NCBI RefSeq assembly: GCF_027595985.1
Contig: NC_073306.1
Span: forward strand, 96,236,926-96,300,925
Length of the DNA stretch: 64,000 nt
Direction: 5' to 3'
Source of the DNA: Sorex araneus
Taxonomy: Eukaryota; Chordata; Mammalia; Eulipotyphla; Soricidae
The translations under genes were made by a program, and so were the position numbers. Positions 27,461-40,800 of this stretch are shown in pieces (position 1 is the first letter of the stretch; every line of letters starts with the position of its first letter). The notes below the pieces were generated by a model. It saw only the letters and a program-made list of their open reading frames with translations, ran no database searches and was not told the origin of the DNA.

Positions 27461-30400
27461 ATAAAACAATAGTTAACACTGCTGTCTAAAAAGAATAAAA
27501 ACTGAGAAAGAACATTTTATGAACTCCTGGAATAAAGCTTAGAGAGCTCTTCAAATTGAGTCACGTAGGGCTGGAGAGCAGCTCAGAGACTGAGCACGCA
27601 GCAGGCAAGAGGCTTGGGTTCACTCCTGGCACTGCCTTGTCTCCTGAGCACCACCAGATGTGGTCCAAAAGCCAAAATTAAAATAAAAGCAGCAGTAGGT
27701 TTACATCCCTTTTTCTCACCCCTTAGGTGGCTTGGAAACGTCACCTGGAACCTGCCCTAGACCCATGCACAGGCAAATATGCTGCTCCAGAGTCAACCGT
27801 GGGCAGCTCGAAGAAGCCAGGAAGAAGGGGGCCGGCTTCCAGCTCAGAGCCCTTCTGCCAGCTGGCCCGCGGGCGTGAGGGTACGGGCTCACCTGTAGTT
27901 GCGTAGCAGCTTAGTGATGAACTGGGAGTTATAGCCGTCCGGGCCCTTCTTGTACAGGGCGTTGTAGGTGAGCAGGCGCTCCAACAGCGAGTAGCCCAGC
28001 CCGTGCCGCTGGGTGAGCGGGGAGCGCAACACGGGCCCCAGCTGCCGGGGGTCTCCTGCCAGCACCAGCTGCCCTCCAGGGTCACCCGACTCCTTGACTT
28101 CCAGCAGCCCTGGGAGAAGGGGCAGCAGCTTAAGGTCCCGTGTGGAATCCCATGCATAGTGGCCACCCCCGGCCCCCACCCTGAGCTCCTTACCCGCGAT
28201 GGCCACCAGGCACTCGGGCTCCATAGAGTGGCCAGCCTCATCGATGAAGATGTGGGTGAAGTGGCTGATGGGAAACTGGGCCGAGACCAATCTGGCAGGG
28301 AGCAGGCACATAACTACCCAACAGAACGTTCGGCCCAGCCAGCTCTGACCCACCTCTTCCAATCTCCTGTGCTCCAGAAACCGCCTCCCCATCCCCGCAG
28401 CCTGGGCTGTCCACTTACACACACTGTCCCCCACCTGCTGGCCGTGATGAGGGTGGTAATTAATACGCGGTACTCCTGAAGCTGCTTCTTGGCTGGAAAT
28501 ACAAACTCCCCCTTCTTTGCATCCCAGTTACAGCAGGGCTGTGAAGGGAGAGAGTTCAGCTCCACCATCATCACCCTGACTGATTCTGACAGCAGGGACA
28601 GGACGGGAGAGGCCAGCCCATCCGAGGTCAGGGACAGGGCGGGAGAGGCCAGCCCACCCGAGGTCACCTCGAGCAGCAGAATCCAGGGCTCTGGTGTCCC
28701 ACCTCCAGCACCCCTGCCCCATGACTCTCCCAGCTCCCCCCAGTACCTTGATGTCTTCAGGCACCAAGCGGATGTCCCTGCTGGGGGCCAGGAGGCGGTA
28801 GATGGCCCTGGGCAGGTGGGCTTGGAGCCGCTGGCAGAGGAGGTCAGCCCCTGAGTTGGAGGGGGCGCAGGCCAGGATGTGGGCCTTGGGCAAATGCTTC
28901 ACCACCTGTGGGGCAGTGGCAAGCAGAGTTTGGGGCAAGGCCCGGGACTGGAGCGCCCAGGGCGGGCACAGGCTGGTGCCATGGGGCCTGGGCTTCCCAA
29001 GGGCGGGGCTGAGTCCCAACAGAGGGCAACTGTTGTTGTAGGGTCGGGTTATGGATATGGGCAGGGCGACCCCAACAATCTGGCCCCACCTGCACATGCT
29101 CGGGGGCCACACTGACCCCTGAGGTCAGCTCAGACAAATCAGGGAACTGTGGACTTGGTCTGGCAGGGGTCAGGGGAGAGGCCCCACCTGCTTGATGGCT
29201 TCCACTAAAGTGACTGTCTTGCCGGTGCCCGGGGGCCCAAAGATGATGTAGGGGGCTGGCCGGGTAGTGCCCAGAACAATGTGCTTCAAGGCTTGCAGCT
29301 GCTCGGGGTTCGACTCCAGAGTTCGGTCGTACAGGCTGGCAGGAGAGGTGTCGACCCCCATCACTGGGCGTTCCAGAGGCCTCCCTACCTCCTCCCCCCA
29401 GCCATGTGTCCAGGGCCTAAGGGATAGCCCGCCCAAGTCTCACTTGAGGGTCACATTGGAGGGCAGCAGTGGGACCCCACGGGCAGCCGTGGGGAAGAGC
29501 ACGGGCTCCAGTGGGCCATGGCCCGTCAGCTCCAGAGCCCGGTGCTGCACTCGCAGCGGCTGGCGGTTGAAGGTGAAGCTCACATCGAAGGCCAGTCCAA
29601 ACACGAAACGGTTCAGGAGGCTGGCGGGAGGGGGTCGTGGGGGGCTTTTGTGAGCAGCAGAGCCTATCCCGACTACCCCCTCTCCAAGACCTCCAGGCAA
29701 AGGGCCCAAGGCATCATGGGTGCCCCAGAGGGAGAGCACCCTGCTCCTCCCCGGGGGTCCCACTCTCCCACAGAGCACCCCCCTTGCCCTTGCCCCAGAG
29801 AGATGCCCTTCCCCTCACCCCAGAGGTCTCAGGCACATACCTCCTGGAGAAGCTCAGCTTGACACGGTCCAACTCCACCCTGTGCACGAAGCCCTTGTAA
29901 GTGACAGGCTCTTCCAGGTGTGACTCGGTGGACAGAACAGCAAACAGGTGGTCGCCCCGGAGCACTGAGGGGCGGCTCTCGGCCACCCCTGGGACCTACA
30001 GGGTGTGAACTCAGTTAGCATCTATCTGGGACTGATGCTTGGCAAGCGTCAGGGGACAGAGCAAGTCCTGAGCTGCTTAGGGACCACCAAAGCCCTCCCG
30101 CCTGTCTGCCTGGTCTCTCAGCAGGTCAGCTCCTGTCTGCCGTAATGGTCTGGTATAAGGATCACTGCCTTGCATGCAGGTGACCCTGGGCCAGTACTCA
30201 CCACTGTTCCTGGTCCCTCAGGTGCCCTAGAGTGAACCCTAGGTCCAGAGCCAAGAGTCGGCCCTGAGCTCCACCAGATGTAGCCCTGAAACCCTTCTAA
30301 AGAGATCAAGTCTCGTTCAGGGCTGGAGAGAGAGCCCAGTGGGTTGGCAAGCATTCTTGGCATGCCAGAGGCCCAGCTTCAACCCTCCAACCCCCAACCC

Positions 30401-33400
30401 CAAGGGTCTCCTGAGCTCTGCTGTGGGAACCTCCAGGAAAAGCCAGAAGGAAAGAGCCTTTGATCACTATTGGGCCTGGGAAACCCCACCCCGGCCAAAA
30501 TCAACTCTTGTTCAAGGTGGGGCAGAAGAAGGCTGTCTAGGAATTAAGGTGGCTGACCCGGTTCTATCCTTGATATGGTTCCTCAGCACCACTGAGAGTG
30601 ACCCCTAAGCACAGCCATGCACCTGGACTGCTCCAAAAGCAAAATACATGCCCACCACGTACAAGGCCAAATCCAATCCCCAGCACCACACCCCCGCTTA
30701 AAAAAACAACAAAAAACCCAAACCTAAAATAAGATCACAGACAGGGGATGGCAAACTAAAACCTGGGACATCCCCACGCCTGGCTGGGTGCAGGCTACTC
30801 TTTCCAGTTTTGGGGTCACATTGGGAGGTGCTCAGGGCTTCCTCCTGGCTCTGTGCTCAGGAACCACTCCTGGCTTTGCACTGGGAACCATATGGGATGC
30901 CAGGGATCAAACCTGGGTCAGCCGCCTGCAAGGCCCAAGTGCCCTCCTCGCTGTCCTATCCTCACTGGCCCTGCTCAGGCCCTCAGCAGCCAGGCCAGCA
31001 CCACCCCTGCTATCCTCCCTGCTGGGGGCAGCGACCCTGCTGGCACGCCCAGAGCCCCGACCTCCAGCGTAAGCAGTGCAGGCCTCTGGTCCGAGGGGTC
31101 CCAGGTCATGGGCACAGACTCCAGGTCGTAGTGGCGGATGTCATGCTCCATCTGGAGCTCCTCCAGGTGCAGCAGCAGGCGCAGCTTCCCCGTGTAGTTC
31201 CGCCATTTCAGGCCTGTCTCCAGCCGGGCCCTGCGGGGGGGCATGGGGCAGGGAGCAGGCACCCTCAGCACCCACCCTCTGCCCTGAATAGATCTGGGGT
31301 GCCCAGCCAGGAGAGCAGACAAGTGGGTGAGCATCTGTGGACTCAAAGGAGGGAGGCCCCCTCCCCCTCTGGCGTGTAGTGCTGGGGCTGGAAGGCAGTG
31401 CTCAAAGCGGAGGCAGTGGAAGGCCTCCAAAGCACTGGAAGGCAGTGCTTTGAGCAAGTGCTCAAAGCGGAGGCCCCCACCCCTACTCCTCCTCACCCCT
31501 GACTTGGCATCTCCAGCCCTGCTTCTTCGGGCACACCCTCTGCTCACTCGGATGCCGCTGTCTGCTCCGAGTTCCCCTGCTTCTGAAAAGCAGTGTCCCC
31601 ACCCCATCTGCTGCCACTTCATTTCCGTTCTTTTCACACTCCCAACTCGACCAGGTCCATGTTTGTTTGGGCACAACACCTGGCAGTGCTCGGGGATCAC
31701 TCCTGCTGGGGCTCAGGGGGGGCCACATGGAGTGCCATGGATGGAAGCCTGGTTCATCACGCAAGAGGCAAGTGCCCAGCCCACTGTACTATCTCTCTGG
31801 CCCAAAGTAAGTGTTTTTAAAGATAAGTGCCCACACCCTGAGAATGGGCGGATGACCAGGCTGCTGGCTGGCTTTGAACAGGACCTGTCGCAGACTGCAG
31901 TGGGTCAGAAAGAACAGTGGAGGCCAGGGCAGTCCCAGAAAGCAGCACAGTTGTGCAAGCGGGGGCCTTACTTGATCTCGGCGATCTCCTTAGGGGCAGT
32001 GAAGATGCTCTTTCCCTGGAGGTTCGGGAGCAGCTGCCGGAGGTGAGGCGGGGGCGGGTAGTGCCCCAGCGGCAGGCTGAACTCCAGGTCGTAGCCTGTA
32101 CCACTGCAGGAGAGGGGAGAGAGAGCAATCCCAACGGACCCTGCAGTCAGGCAGGGCCACTCCCGCAGGACACAGCAGTCCAGCCAGAGACAGCGCTAGG
32201 TGCTGCAACTCACTGCTGTCACTGGCCAGTCTCCTTGTCAAAAAGCTGAGACTGAGAAATAACATCAACAGGGATCTACACCGGAGTCTGAGGGGGTCTC
32301 TGGAGGAAACTGGAAATGGTAATTAAATCAATGAGTACCCGAGATTTCCAACATCCAGCAATAACCGATGCTGACTTTTGGCTCTATCGCCTTTGATACT
32401 TTTCCTTCATGTTGCGCAGTTACCCATCACAGAGGCTATGGCTGGCCAGGCTAAAGTCACAGACTGGAGCCTGACATGAGTCACAGACCGGAGCCTGACA
32501 TGCACCCGGCTCACACACATACATACCCACGCATAGTGCTAAGGGCATCACATTGAGCCTGGGCCACTGGCAGGCAAAGTACACGCCCTGCCCTCAACTT
32601 CGGCGATCCCTAGCCCCACTCAGACATTTTCCCCATCTGTTCCTCTGTTCTGCCACACAACTTTTTTTTTTTTCTTTTTGGGTCATACCTGGCAATGCAC
32701 AGGGGTTACTCCTGGCGGTGCTCAGGGGACCATATGGGATGCTGGGAATCGAACCCGGGTCTGCTGCATGGAAGGCAAATGCCCTACCCACTGTGCTATT
32801 GCTCCAGCCCCTCACAAAACATATTTTTAATTTTTGGTTTATTAGGCTACACCAGCAGCACTCGGGTCTTACTCCTGGCTCTGTGCTCAGGGATCCATTC
32901 CTGGAGGGGCTCAGGAGACCCTGGGATTGAACCTGGGTAGAACACACGCAACTGAAGCACCCGACCTGCTGAACACCCTTTCCAACCTCCATACACGCAT
33001 TTTTAACAAAAGAGCACAGTGAGTCATCAGAGCCAGAGCCAGGACAGAGGTTTGGTCACTGACTGAATGCTACTGGGTCGGCTGTGACCCTGGTTTAAAT
33101 CTTCAGCAGCATATATGGCTCCCTGAGCACGGGTGGAATATCCAGATCACAGAACCAAGGTATCGCCCCAAACACCCCACCCATACCTCAAATTAAAACA
33201 CAACAAAAACACAAGGGCCTGGGGCTGGAGCAATAGCACAGTGGGTAGGATGTTTGCCTTGCACGTAGCCGACCCAGGTTCGATTCCCAACATCCCATAT
33301 GGTCCCCTGAACACCGCCAGGAGTAATTCCTGAGTGCAGAGCCAGGAGTAACCTCTGTGCATCACAGGGTGTGACCCCCCAAAAAAGCAAAAACAACAGC

Positions 33401-36400
33401 AAAAAGACAAACAAAAAAACACAAGGGTCTTTGTGTTTGGGGGCCACACATGGTAGAGCTCAGGGCTTACTCTTGGCTCTGTTCTCAGGGATCACAGACT
33501 ATACGGGGTGTTAGGGATGGAACCCGGTTCAGCCTCAAGAAAGGCAGGAGCCCTGCCCACTGTAACTCTCTCTCCAACCCCAGCAATGGTCTACCTTTTG
33601 CTTGCGTATATAGCCCAGTATTGGGAGCTGGAGTGATAGCACAGCGGGTAGGGTGTTTGCCTTGCACGCGGCAGACCCGGTTTCGAATCCCAGCATCCCA
33701 TATGGTCCCCCGAGCACCGCAGGAGTAATTCCTGAGTGCATGAGCCAGGAGTAACCCCTGTACATCGCCAGGTGTGACCCCCCAAAAAGAAAAAAAAATT
33801 AAAAAAATAAAATAAAAAAAATTTAAATATAGCCCAGTATTTGGCTAACACCTCGATGTTACACAGCGGTGTGAGGGCTAGGGAGACAGCTCAACGAGCT
33901 AGTGTGCATGTTCTCCACGTGGGCAGTCTGGGTTCAATGGTCAGTCCTGCCTGGTAACCCAGCACTGCCAAGAGTGATGCCTGAGAACCACTTGATGTGG
34001 CCCCAAGAGAGAGGGGCCCAAGTGACAGGACAGCGGATAGCATGCTTGCCTTGCACAAATGAAAAAATTAATAACTAAAACATGCTACAGAGAAATGTAT
34101 AGGGCTGCAGATATGGCACAAATGGTAGAGCATATGTGTGTACAGACTCTTGGCCCAATCCCTGGCATCCTATGCCTACCCCACTCTCCTTCCACCAGCA
34201 CCACCAAGTGTAGCCCCACAGGGATGGAAAGATGAGCTGTCCACACCTACTGTATGATTCAGTCACATAAAATGTCCCAAATAGGTAAGTCTATAGAGAC
34301 AAAGCTGGTGGGAATTTGTTTAGTACTGGGAGGGCACAAATGGACAGCAGTAAGAAGTGAGAAGCTAGAGGTGGGGATGGGGTTCCTCTATGGGGTAATG
34401 AAATGTTCCCGAACAGATCAGGGGGATGACTGCATGTGTCTGCCAATATGCAAAGAGTCGAGCTCCTACCACCTCAAGTGGCTGGATTGCTGATGTGTGA
34501 ATGATCTCAAGTTGTCAAAACAAGACCTCCACCACTGGCTGCAGTTAACCTGGCAGCACTGCTAGTGAGAGTACTGAAAAGGCCTCAGGAGCAGGAAGAG
34601 GCTCATGGTAGAGCATTTGTCTCACATGTGTGAGATTCCGGGTTCAAGTGGAGGCACTACAGGGCTTCACCCCCTCTAATACTCCAGCACAAGATCCAAC
34701 TTGTAATGAGGGAAGGGCTCAGCCTCCCACCCACAGGGGAGCCCCTCGCACCCCCAAAGCTGCGATGCATGAGGCATGACTCACCAGTCGGGTTTCTCTC
34801 CCTCTTCGATTCGCCTGGTTGTGACAGGGTTTCTAGTGACCTGGCTCCGAGTGAAGGGACTGGTAGGCTTCAGCTGGGCAGCCAGGGGACTGTGGGCAAC
34901 GCCAGCCAAGAAGCGGGCGATGTAGAAAGTGCCAGCCCCTTCCGAGCCCGATGCCCCAGGCCCCAGCAGCTCCCAGAGCACGGTGGCCGGGAAGTAGCCC
35001 ACAAAGCTGGTCTGGCAGTGGACACGGAGCTCAAAGGATTCACCTGGGGGAGGAATGCTCATGAGTCCTCCCGTCAGATCCCTCCTCCCAAGGCAGGAGC
35101 GGACAAAAGGTCCCGGCAAGCTGGCAGGAGAGCTCGTTCAGGGCAGGCCCTCCCCAAATGCAGAGGCGCTTTCCTTTGGAAATCCCCTCACCAGGGCCCA
35201 GTGGGCAGGGAAGTTCCTCATCAGCATAGAAGAAGGTGAATTGTGGGGTCCAGCAGAGTGGGAAGAGGTGGGTCAGGGTGACAGGCTGGCTCCCTCCGTT
35301 GCGCAGCCGCAGAGTCAGCACCTCCTCGCAGTCCACGTGCAGCCGGATAAGGAGCTGCCCGTCAACGGCTTCGTGGGGCCCCTGGACTTCTATATCCACC
35401 CCATGTTTGCCATGAAGGTACTGCGCCCTGGCGGGTAGACAGAACAGGGTTGAGGCTCTGGCCCTGCACGCGGCCCCTCACAGTTCAATCCCTGGAACCA
35501 AAGACAGTCCCTGTGCACTGCTGGGAGTGCTCCAGAGCACTACGGGCATGGTCCCTGACCCCCGTGCCCCCAAAAGGTACTGAACCCTAGTAAGGGTGGG
35601 CACCAAGGAGCAGGGTTTGGAGAATTTTAGGCTGGCACAATGCCAGTGGAATCAGAACACCCTATTTGCCCTCATCCCCCACTCCCAGAGAGGGGCTATA
35701 CCCCTGAAGCCACACGCTCTTGATTTTTTTTGTTTGTTTAGAGCCACACCTGGAAGTATTCAGAGGAAGTTTCCTCTGGCTCTGTGCTCAGAGCACCATG
35801 CAGGGTGCCCAGGACCGAAGCCAGGCTGGTGCAGGTCCAAGAGTGCCAGGTCTTCCTGCTGTACTATCACTCCGGCCCCAGTCAAGCACCCTTCTCTCAG
35901 CCAGCCACCCGCAAGCCCTGTCCCCAAGCCCTGTGCCCACCTGTCATGAAAGATCTTGGCTAACAGCGAATTTTTCTGCTGGCTGAGCTCTGCACCCTGT
36001 CTCTGTGGCTCCTGGGCAAGCTCGGTGGAATCCTGGGCACAGCGCTCCAGCCTGAAGAACCGCACTTGCGTCTTGGTGACATAGGCCAGGTTTGCGATCT
36101 TCATCCCGTACAGCATAGAGGAGAAGCCGGGAGAGCGGGTCTCACAGCTGCCAAAGCAGAGACACTAGGAAGTCAGGACGGCAGGGCTTCTTCAGGTTGG
36201 AAGGAAAGGCAAGAGAACCCACACAAAATACAGATGTTCCCAACGGGAGGCTGAGGGCCAGGACAGGCACTACTGATGTGGGTACAGGGAGAGAGGAGGC
36301 TGGAGCCATAATACAGTGAGGAGGGTGCAGCCTTACATGCAGCCGACCCGTAGTCAATCCCCGGCACCCCAAATGCTATGCAGAGCACCACCAGGAGTAA

Positions 36401-37780
36401 GCCCTGGGCACCACCAGGTATGGCCCCCCAAACCACCAGCAACAAACTAAGGGACTAGAAAGAAAAGAAGAATTTACCTTTAGAGAAACACTATTTGAGA
36501 CAAAAAGATACAAACAACCCATCTAATAGAACTCTGGGCAAAGGCAGGGGTATGGTGGGTTGCTTGAGAGGGCTGATCTAAGGTCCAGCCTGACAATGAG
36601 AGGGGATCAGAGAAATACAGATGTCCAGGATATGTGGACAAGGTGGCTGTTTGGACAGCAATGACCCCCCCAGGACTCAAGGGTGCAGATGGAACCAGCA
36701 GGAAGGGAAAAGATCCTCCTCCAGAGAGCGAATAGCTTGGCTCTGTGCCTGGAGAAGATGAAGACAGGGGAAATGGTCAGAAGAACGCTTACCCCAAGGA
36801 TCAGATCAGTGCCCCGAATTCAGCGTAGTAAACTCAACACACACAGACACACAGAGACACACAGAGACACACACAGACACACACACACCCCATTATGTGC
36901 CAGACCCTGCACTGGACATGGGACTTCAAATATGCAAGAGACCCCAGCCTGCCCCAGTGGGCACAGTCTGCACAGACTCCTGCAAAGGATGTTTCCAGGG
37001 CAGTCCAAATGGCTGGGTGGGCACTGAGAGTGTGAGCAGGGGCTGTGTCCATCATGCCTCCCCAGGATGATCAGGATCAGACTCATCGAGGACAGAAGGG
37101 CTGCAGCCATAGCACAGCAGGTAAGGTGCTTGCCTGGCATGCAGACAACACAGGTTCGATCCTCAGCACCCGATAAAGCCCCCTGAGCACCTCTAGGAGT
37201 GATTCCTGAACACTGCACCAGGAGTAAGCCCTGAGCCCTGCCACCAAGTGTGACCCCAAAACAAAACCAAAACAAAAAAGAAAGAGTCCAGAGAGAGAGG
37301 ACAGAGACTGGGGCCCTGCCTTGCACATGTGTGGTTATGCAACTCCATTTCAGGGACCGCAGGTGATCCACTCAGTACTGGGGTGGGGCGGGAGGGGAGA
37401 ATCTCTGAGCACAGATCTGAGAGTAACCCCCGACACATCAGGTGAGGCCTTACCCCACTTCCCAAAAAAAAAAACCACAAACAAAACAACTGAGCATGAA
37501 GCATGAATGGACCTCACCAGATGTAAGAAAAAGCACCAAGGACTGTGTGTGTGTATAATAATCCACTGTACGCACCAAACACAGGCGCCAGAGATAGCAC
37601 AGTGGGGAGGGCACTTGCCTTGCACACTGCCGACCTGGGCTCAATCCCCAGCATCTCCCGACCCCCAGCAGGAGGGACTCCTGAGTACAGATCCAGGAGT
37701 AACCCCTGAGCACTGCCAGCTGTGGCGCCAAACTAAAAAACAAAAAATAATAAGCATCAAGCATATGCCAAGGTGTCTGT

Positions 37781-37829
<49 letters not shown>

Positions 37830-40800
37830 CGGGAAACATGTACAAGGGGCGTGGGGTGGACTGCCCCCCACTGTGACACTAGCTGGGCACCTTGTGTGTG
37901 GTATTCCCCTCTCCTCCTCTCTAAAGTGGGGGGTGTGAGACTTACCTGGTAGGTGCCTGCAGGATCTCACCAAGAGGGCAGGGCAGGAGCCTCACAGCCA
38001 GGGCATGGCACACAGAGCTCTAGTGAGGGGCGCTAGGATTAGTATCACACACAGTCCAGGCATGCCCCAGTGAGGTGGGCAAGGGAAGGAGTGGCAGGAG
38101 GTAGCAGAGGCAGCCAGGGACCAGGTCCAGCACAGTTCAGCATGGCAGGCCACAAAGCCTGGACTTCACGCTGAAGCCAAAACCCCGCAAGTAACTTCAC
38201 GGACAGATTACTATCTGGACAACTGACCATTCTCGATATTTTGTAGGAAACAAAAATGATTCCTTGTTCCATGGTTCTGTAACCATGGTAATCCCAATAA
38301 AGGCTAAAACTAGAGGATAGGAAGATCGTGTCTAGGGCATGAGAGATTCAGGCATTTGCCTAGCCCCAGGACTGGGTATAGTACAAGGGATAACCCCGAG
38401 CACAGAGCCAGGAATACTGAGCACTGCCAGGTGTGGCCCACCACTAGCCCCCAAATCAAAAAGATCGGTTCTGCTTCTTGTTATAGGCATTTTCCTGGTG
38501 CCTGTCTCTAACTCTGCATCTCCTCTTCATCCTGAGTGAACGAGTGGTATGTCTCACAAAACTTCAAATTGGCTCTGATTTACTTTAAAGAGGTAAGTCA
38601 GGTCACAGAAAACACACAGTGAGTGTTAGCTACTACTGTTGGTATTGGTATTAGTGATAGTAGTGACTACTAGGAGCAGAAGTGGCAGGGGTTGTAACTT
38701 TCAGCATGCATGAAAGGCTAGCCTGAGCTGAGAGCTTCAGCTGTGTGGTAGGTTTAAGCAGGGGAGTGGCAAAATCAGATTGGCATTGCAGATGGCTCCA
38801 GCATCAGGTTGGAGCATGGCTTTGCTGGAGGCAAGACTGTAGGTAGGGAAACCAGTTAGAAGACACGTGTGTTGGAATATTTTCCCCTTTTCAGCTGCCT
38901 TCTAGAGATAATTTCAGAGGCAGTTTCCCTTTTCTCACAAGAAGCCTGGCTGGTCTTTGACATGCAGATTTTAGGTGCTAGCCACACCTGACTTGACATT
39001 GTAGATTCCAGGCTCTGGCCTAGCCTAATCTTTGGGATGTAAACCGAGTGCTTTCAGCCCAAGGAAGGCTCTGGTTTTGGTTTTGTATCTTCTTTCTGGG
39101 GGGCCTAGATTAATGGCCTGCAGATACAAGAGAATAATGTTGCCTCAATGTTCTTCCTGTTGTGAGGATCTGGCCCAGGACAGACCACAGGAATCTATTT
39201 AGCTTTCTTAAGACTCTTTTTACAGGAGCCCGCATTCTAGAATAACTTGATTTTCTGCCCCTGAGCAAGGAATTCAGATACAGGCACCCCGGGTTCGCAA
39301 GAAGGGTGGTGGTCAGACCAGATAACCAGACCCATATCACATGACCCAGAACTGCCCCCAGAACCGGGACATTTCTGAATATTGGCACGAATACTGATCT
39401 CTAAAACCATAGGCTAAGGAGTGATGTCCTTTTAAATGGATTGGTTAAGAAAGTTTGCAATATTACAAATCTATTGGCTATGAAATGCGCGGGCTCTGCT
39501 GTAACGGCCGGGGAAGGCCTATATAAGATCTCCTTTGAAGAAGCTCGGGGTCTTTGGCCCAACCTGCTGGACCTGCGTGTCCGTGTAGGCGGCTGGACCC
39601 TGGCTAGCCAGTCTTACAATAAACCCTGCTTGCTGTTTGCAGTCTCTGGAGTCTCTTTGTCGTTATAGGGAGATCTCGATCCGCGCCCTAACACTGTAAC
39701 ATCTTTTGGTGCCTTTGGTGACGTCAATGTATTGCACCCTTTGGAAGTGCCATGATGAGTAAAAGGGGTTCGGAGAGAGATACACGAGAGGAGAGACTAG
39801 AGAAGGAGGTGGCGGTAGATCCAAGAGAGAGGCCAGAGCTGGGAGTGCGGGAGATGGAAGATTAAAGATTGAATAAACAGTAACTAATCAGCAACCAGCA
39901 TGGTCCTCGTTCTTCCTTCGCCTTTCCTTGACCACCGGCCGTCCCGATCCAGTCCACACACTGCGGTTCCAGGGCACCGAAAGCGGGCGGTGAGACAGAG
40001 CCGCCCGGAGAGCCCGAGAATGCACTCGCCCTTCGGCGAGCTTTAGTTTTTCACACACGTGCAAGAGACTAATTAAAAGATGATAAGAGGGGTTGGAGAG
40101 AGAGTACAGCAGGTAGGGCATTGGGCATTTGTCTACATAGTTAATCTGGGTTCAATCCCCAGCATCCCATATGGCCCGCCCCCAGAGTACCACCAGGAGT
40201 GATCCCTGAGCATCACAGGGTCTAGCACCACCCCTTTTTGAAAAAAATAAAAGGAGAAAAGGTGATTAAGGGCCTGGATAAGGCAGAGGGGGAGACAAAG
40301 AGGAAGTAGTAAGGAAATAACAAACACCCCAAAGCACCAGAATCTGTGAGCTGGTCTACAGAACTGAGTTTTCCATGGTGGGGAGATGAGGGAGGAGAGC
40401 TGAGGGGTGGCCGGGATTTTCCTGGCAGAGGGAAGCAGACACTCCGGAATGGGGCACTGGAGTCGGTGCGCGGAAACCTTAACACCAACAGTCACGACTC
40501 GGGGCGGGAGAGAAACAAGGTGAGGAAGGCACATGCTCTACACGTGACTAACCCAGGTTCAATCCCTGGCCCCTCAAATAGTCCCCAGACCTGGAAGGGT
40601 CCCTGAACAAAGATCCAGTAAGCCCTGAGCACCACCCAGTATGGCCCCCCAAGACACAAAAAAGAAAACAACTATGACTAAGACAAAATTCAGGGGCAGG
40701 TAGCTGAGAGAGTGCTGGCCTTCCACAAGCGGTTCTGGGTTTGACCCCGGACAAGCCATATGACCCCATGCCCCGCTAGGAGTGATCCCTAAGCACAGAG

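Larger units (their letters stand above)
25930..34700. repeat. SINEs in the MOV10 introns
   Basis: Sense copies lie at about 27560-27690, 30140-30310, 30318-30480 (degraded), 30500-30680, 33030-33190, 33221-33390, 33625-33800 and degraded 33870-34240. Antisense copies lie at about 30800-30975, 31650-31805, 32660-32815, 32840-32990 and 33430-33590. A short degraded sense fragment may sit at 25930-26040. A tandem 27-bp duplication ('gtcacagac.ggagcctgacatg') lies at 32453-32502. Exons are spared throughout. Confidence 0.75.

Noticed and set aside
36838-36889. Regularly spaced short repeats that might suggest a CRISPR-like array
   Set aside because: Simple CACAGA microsatellite in a mammalian intron.
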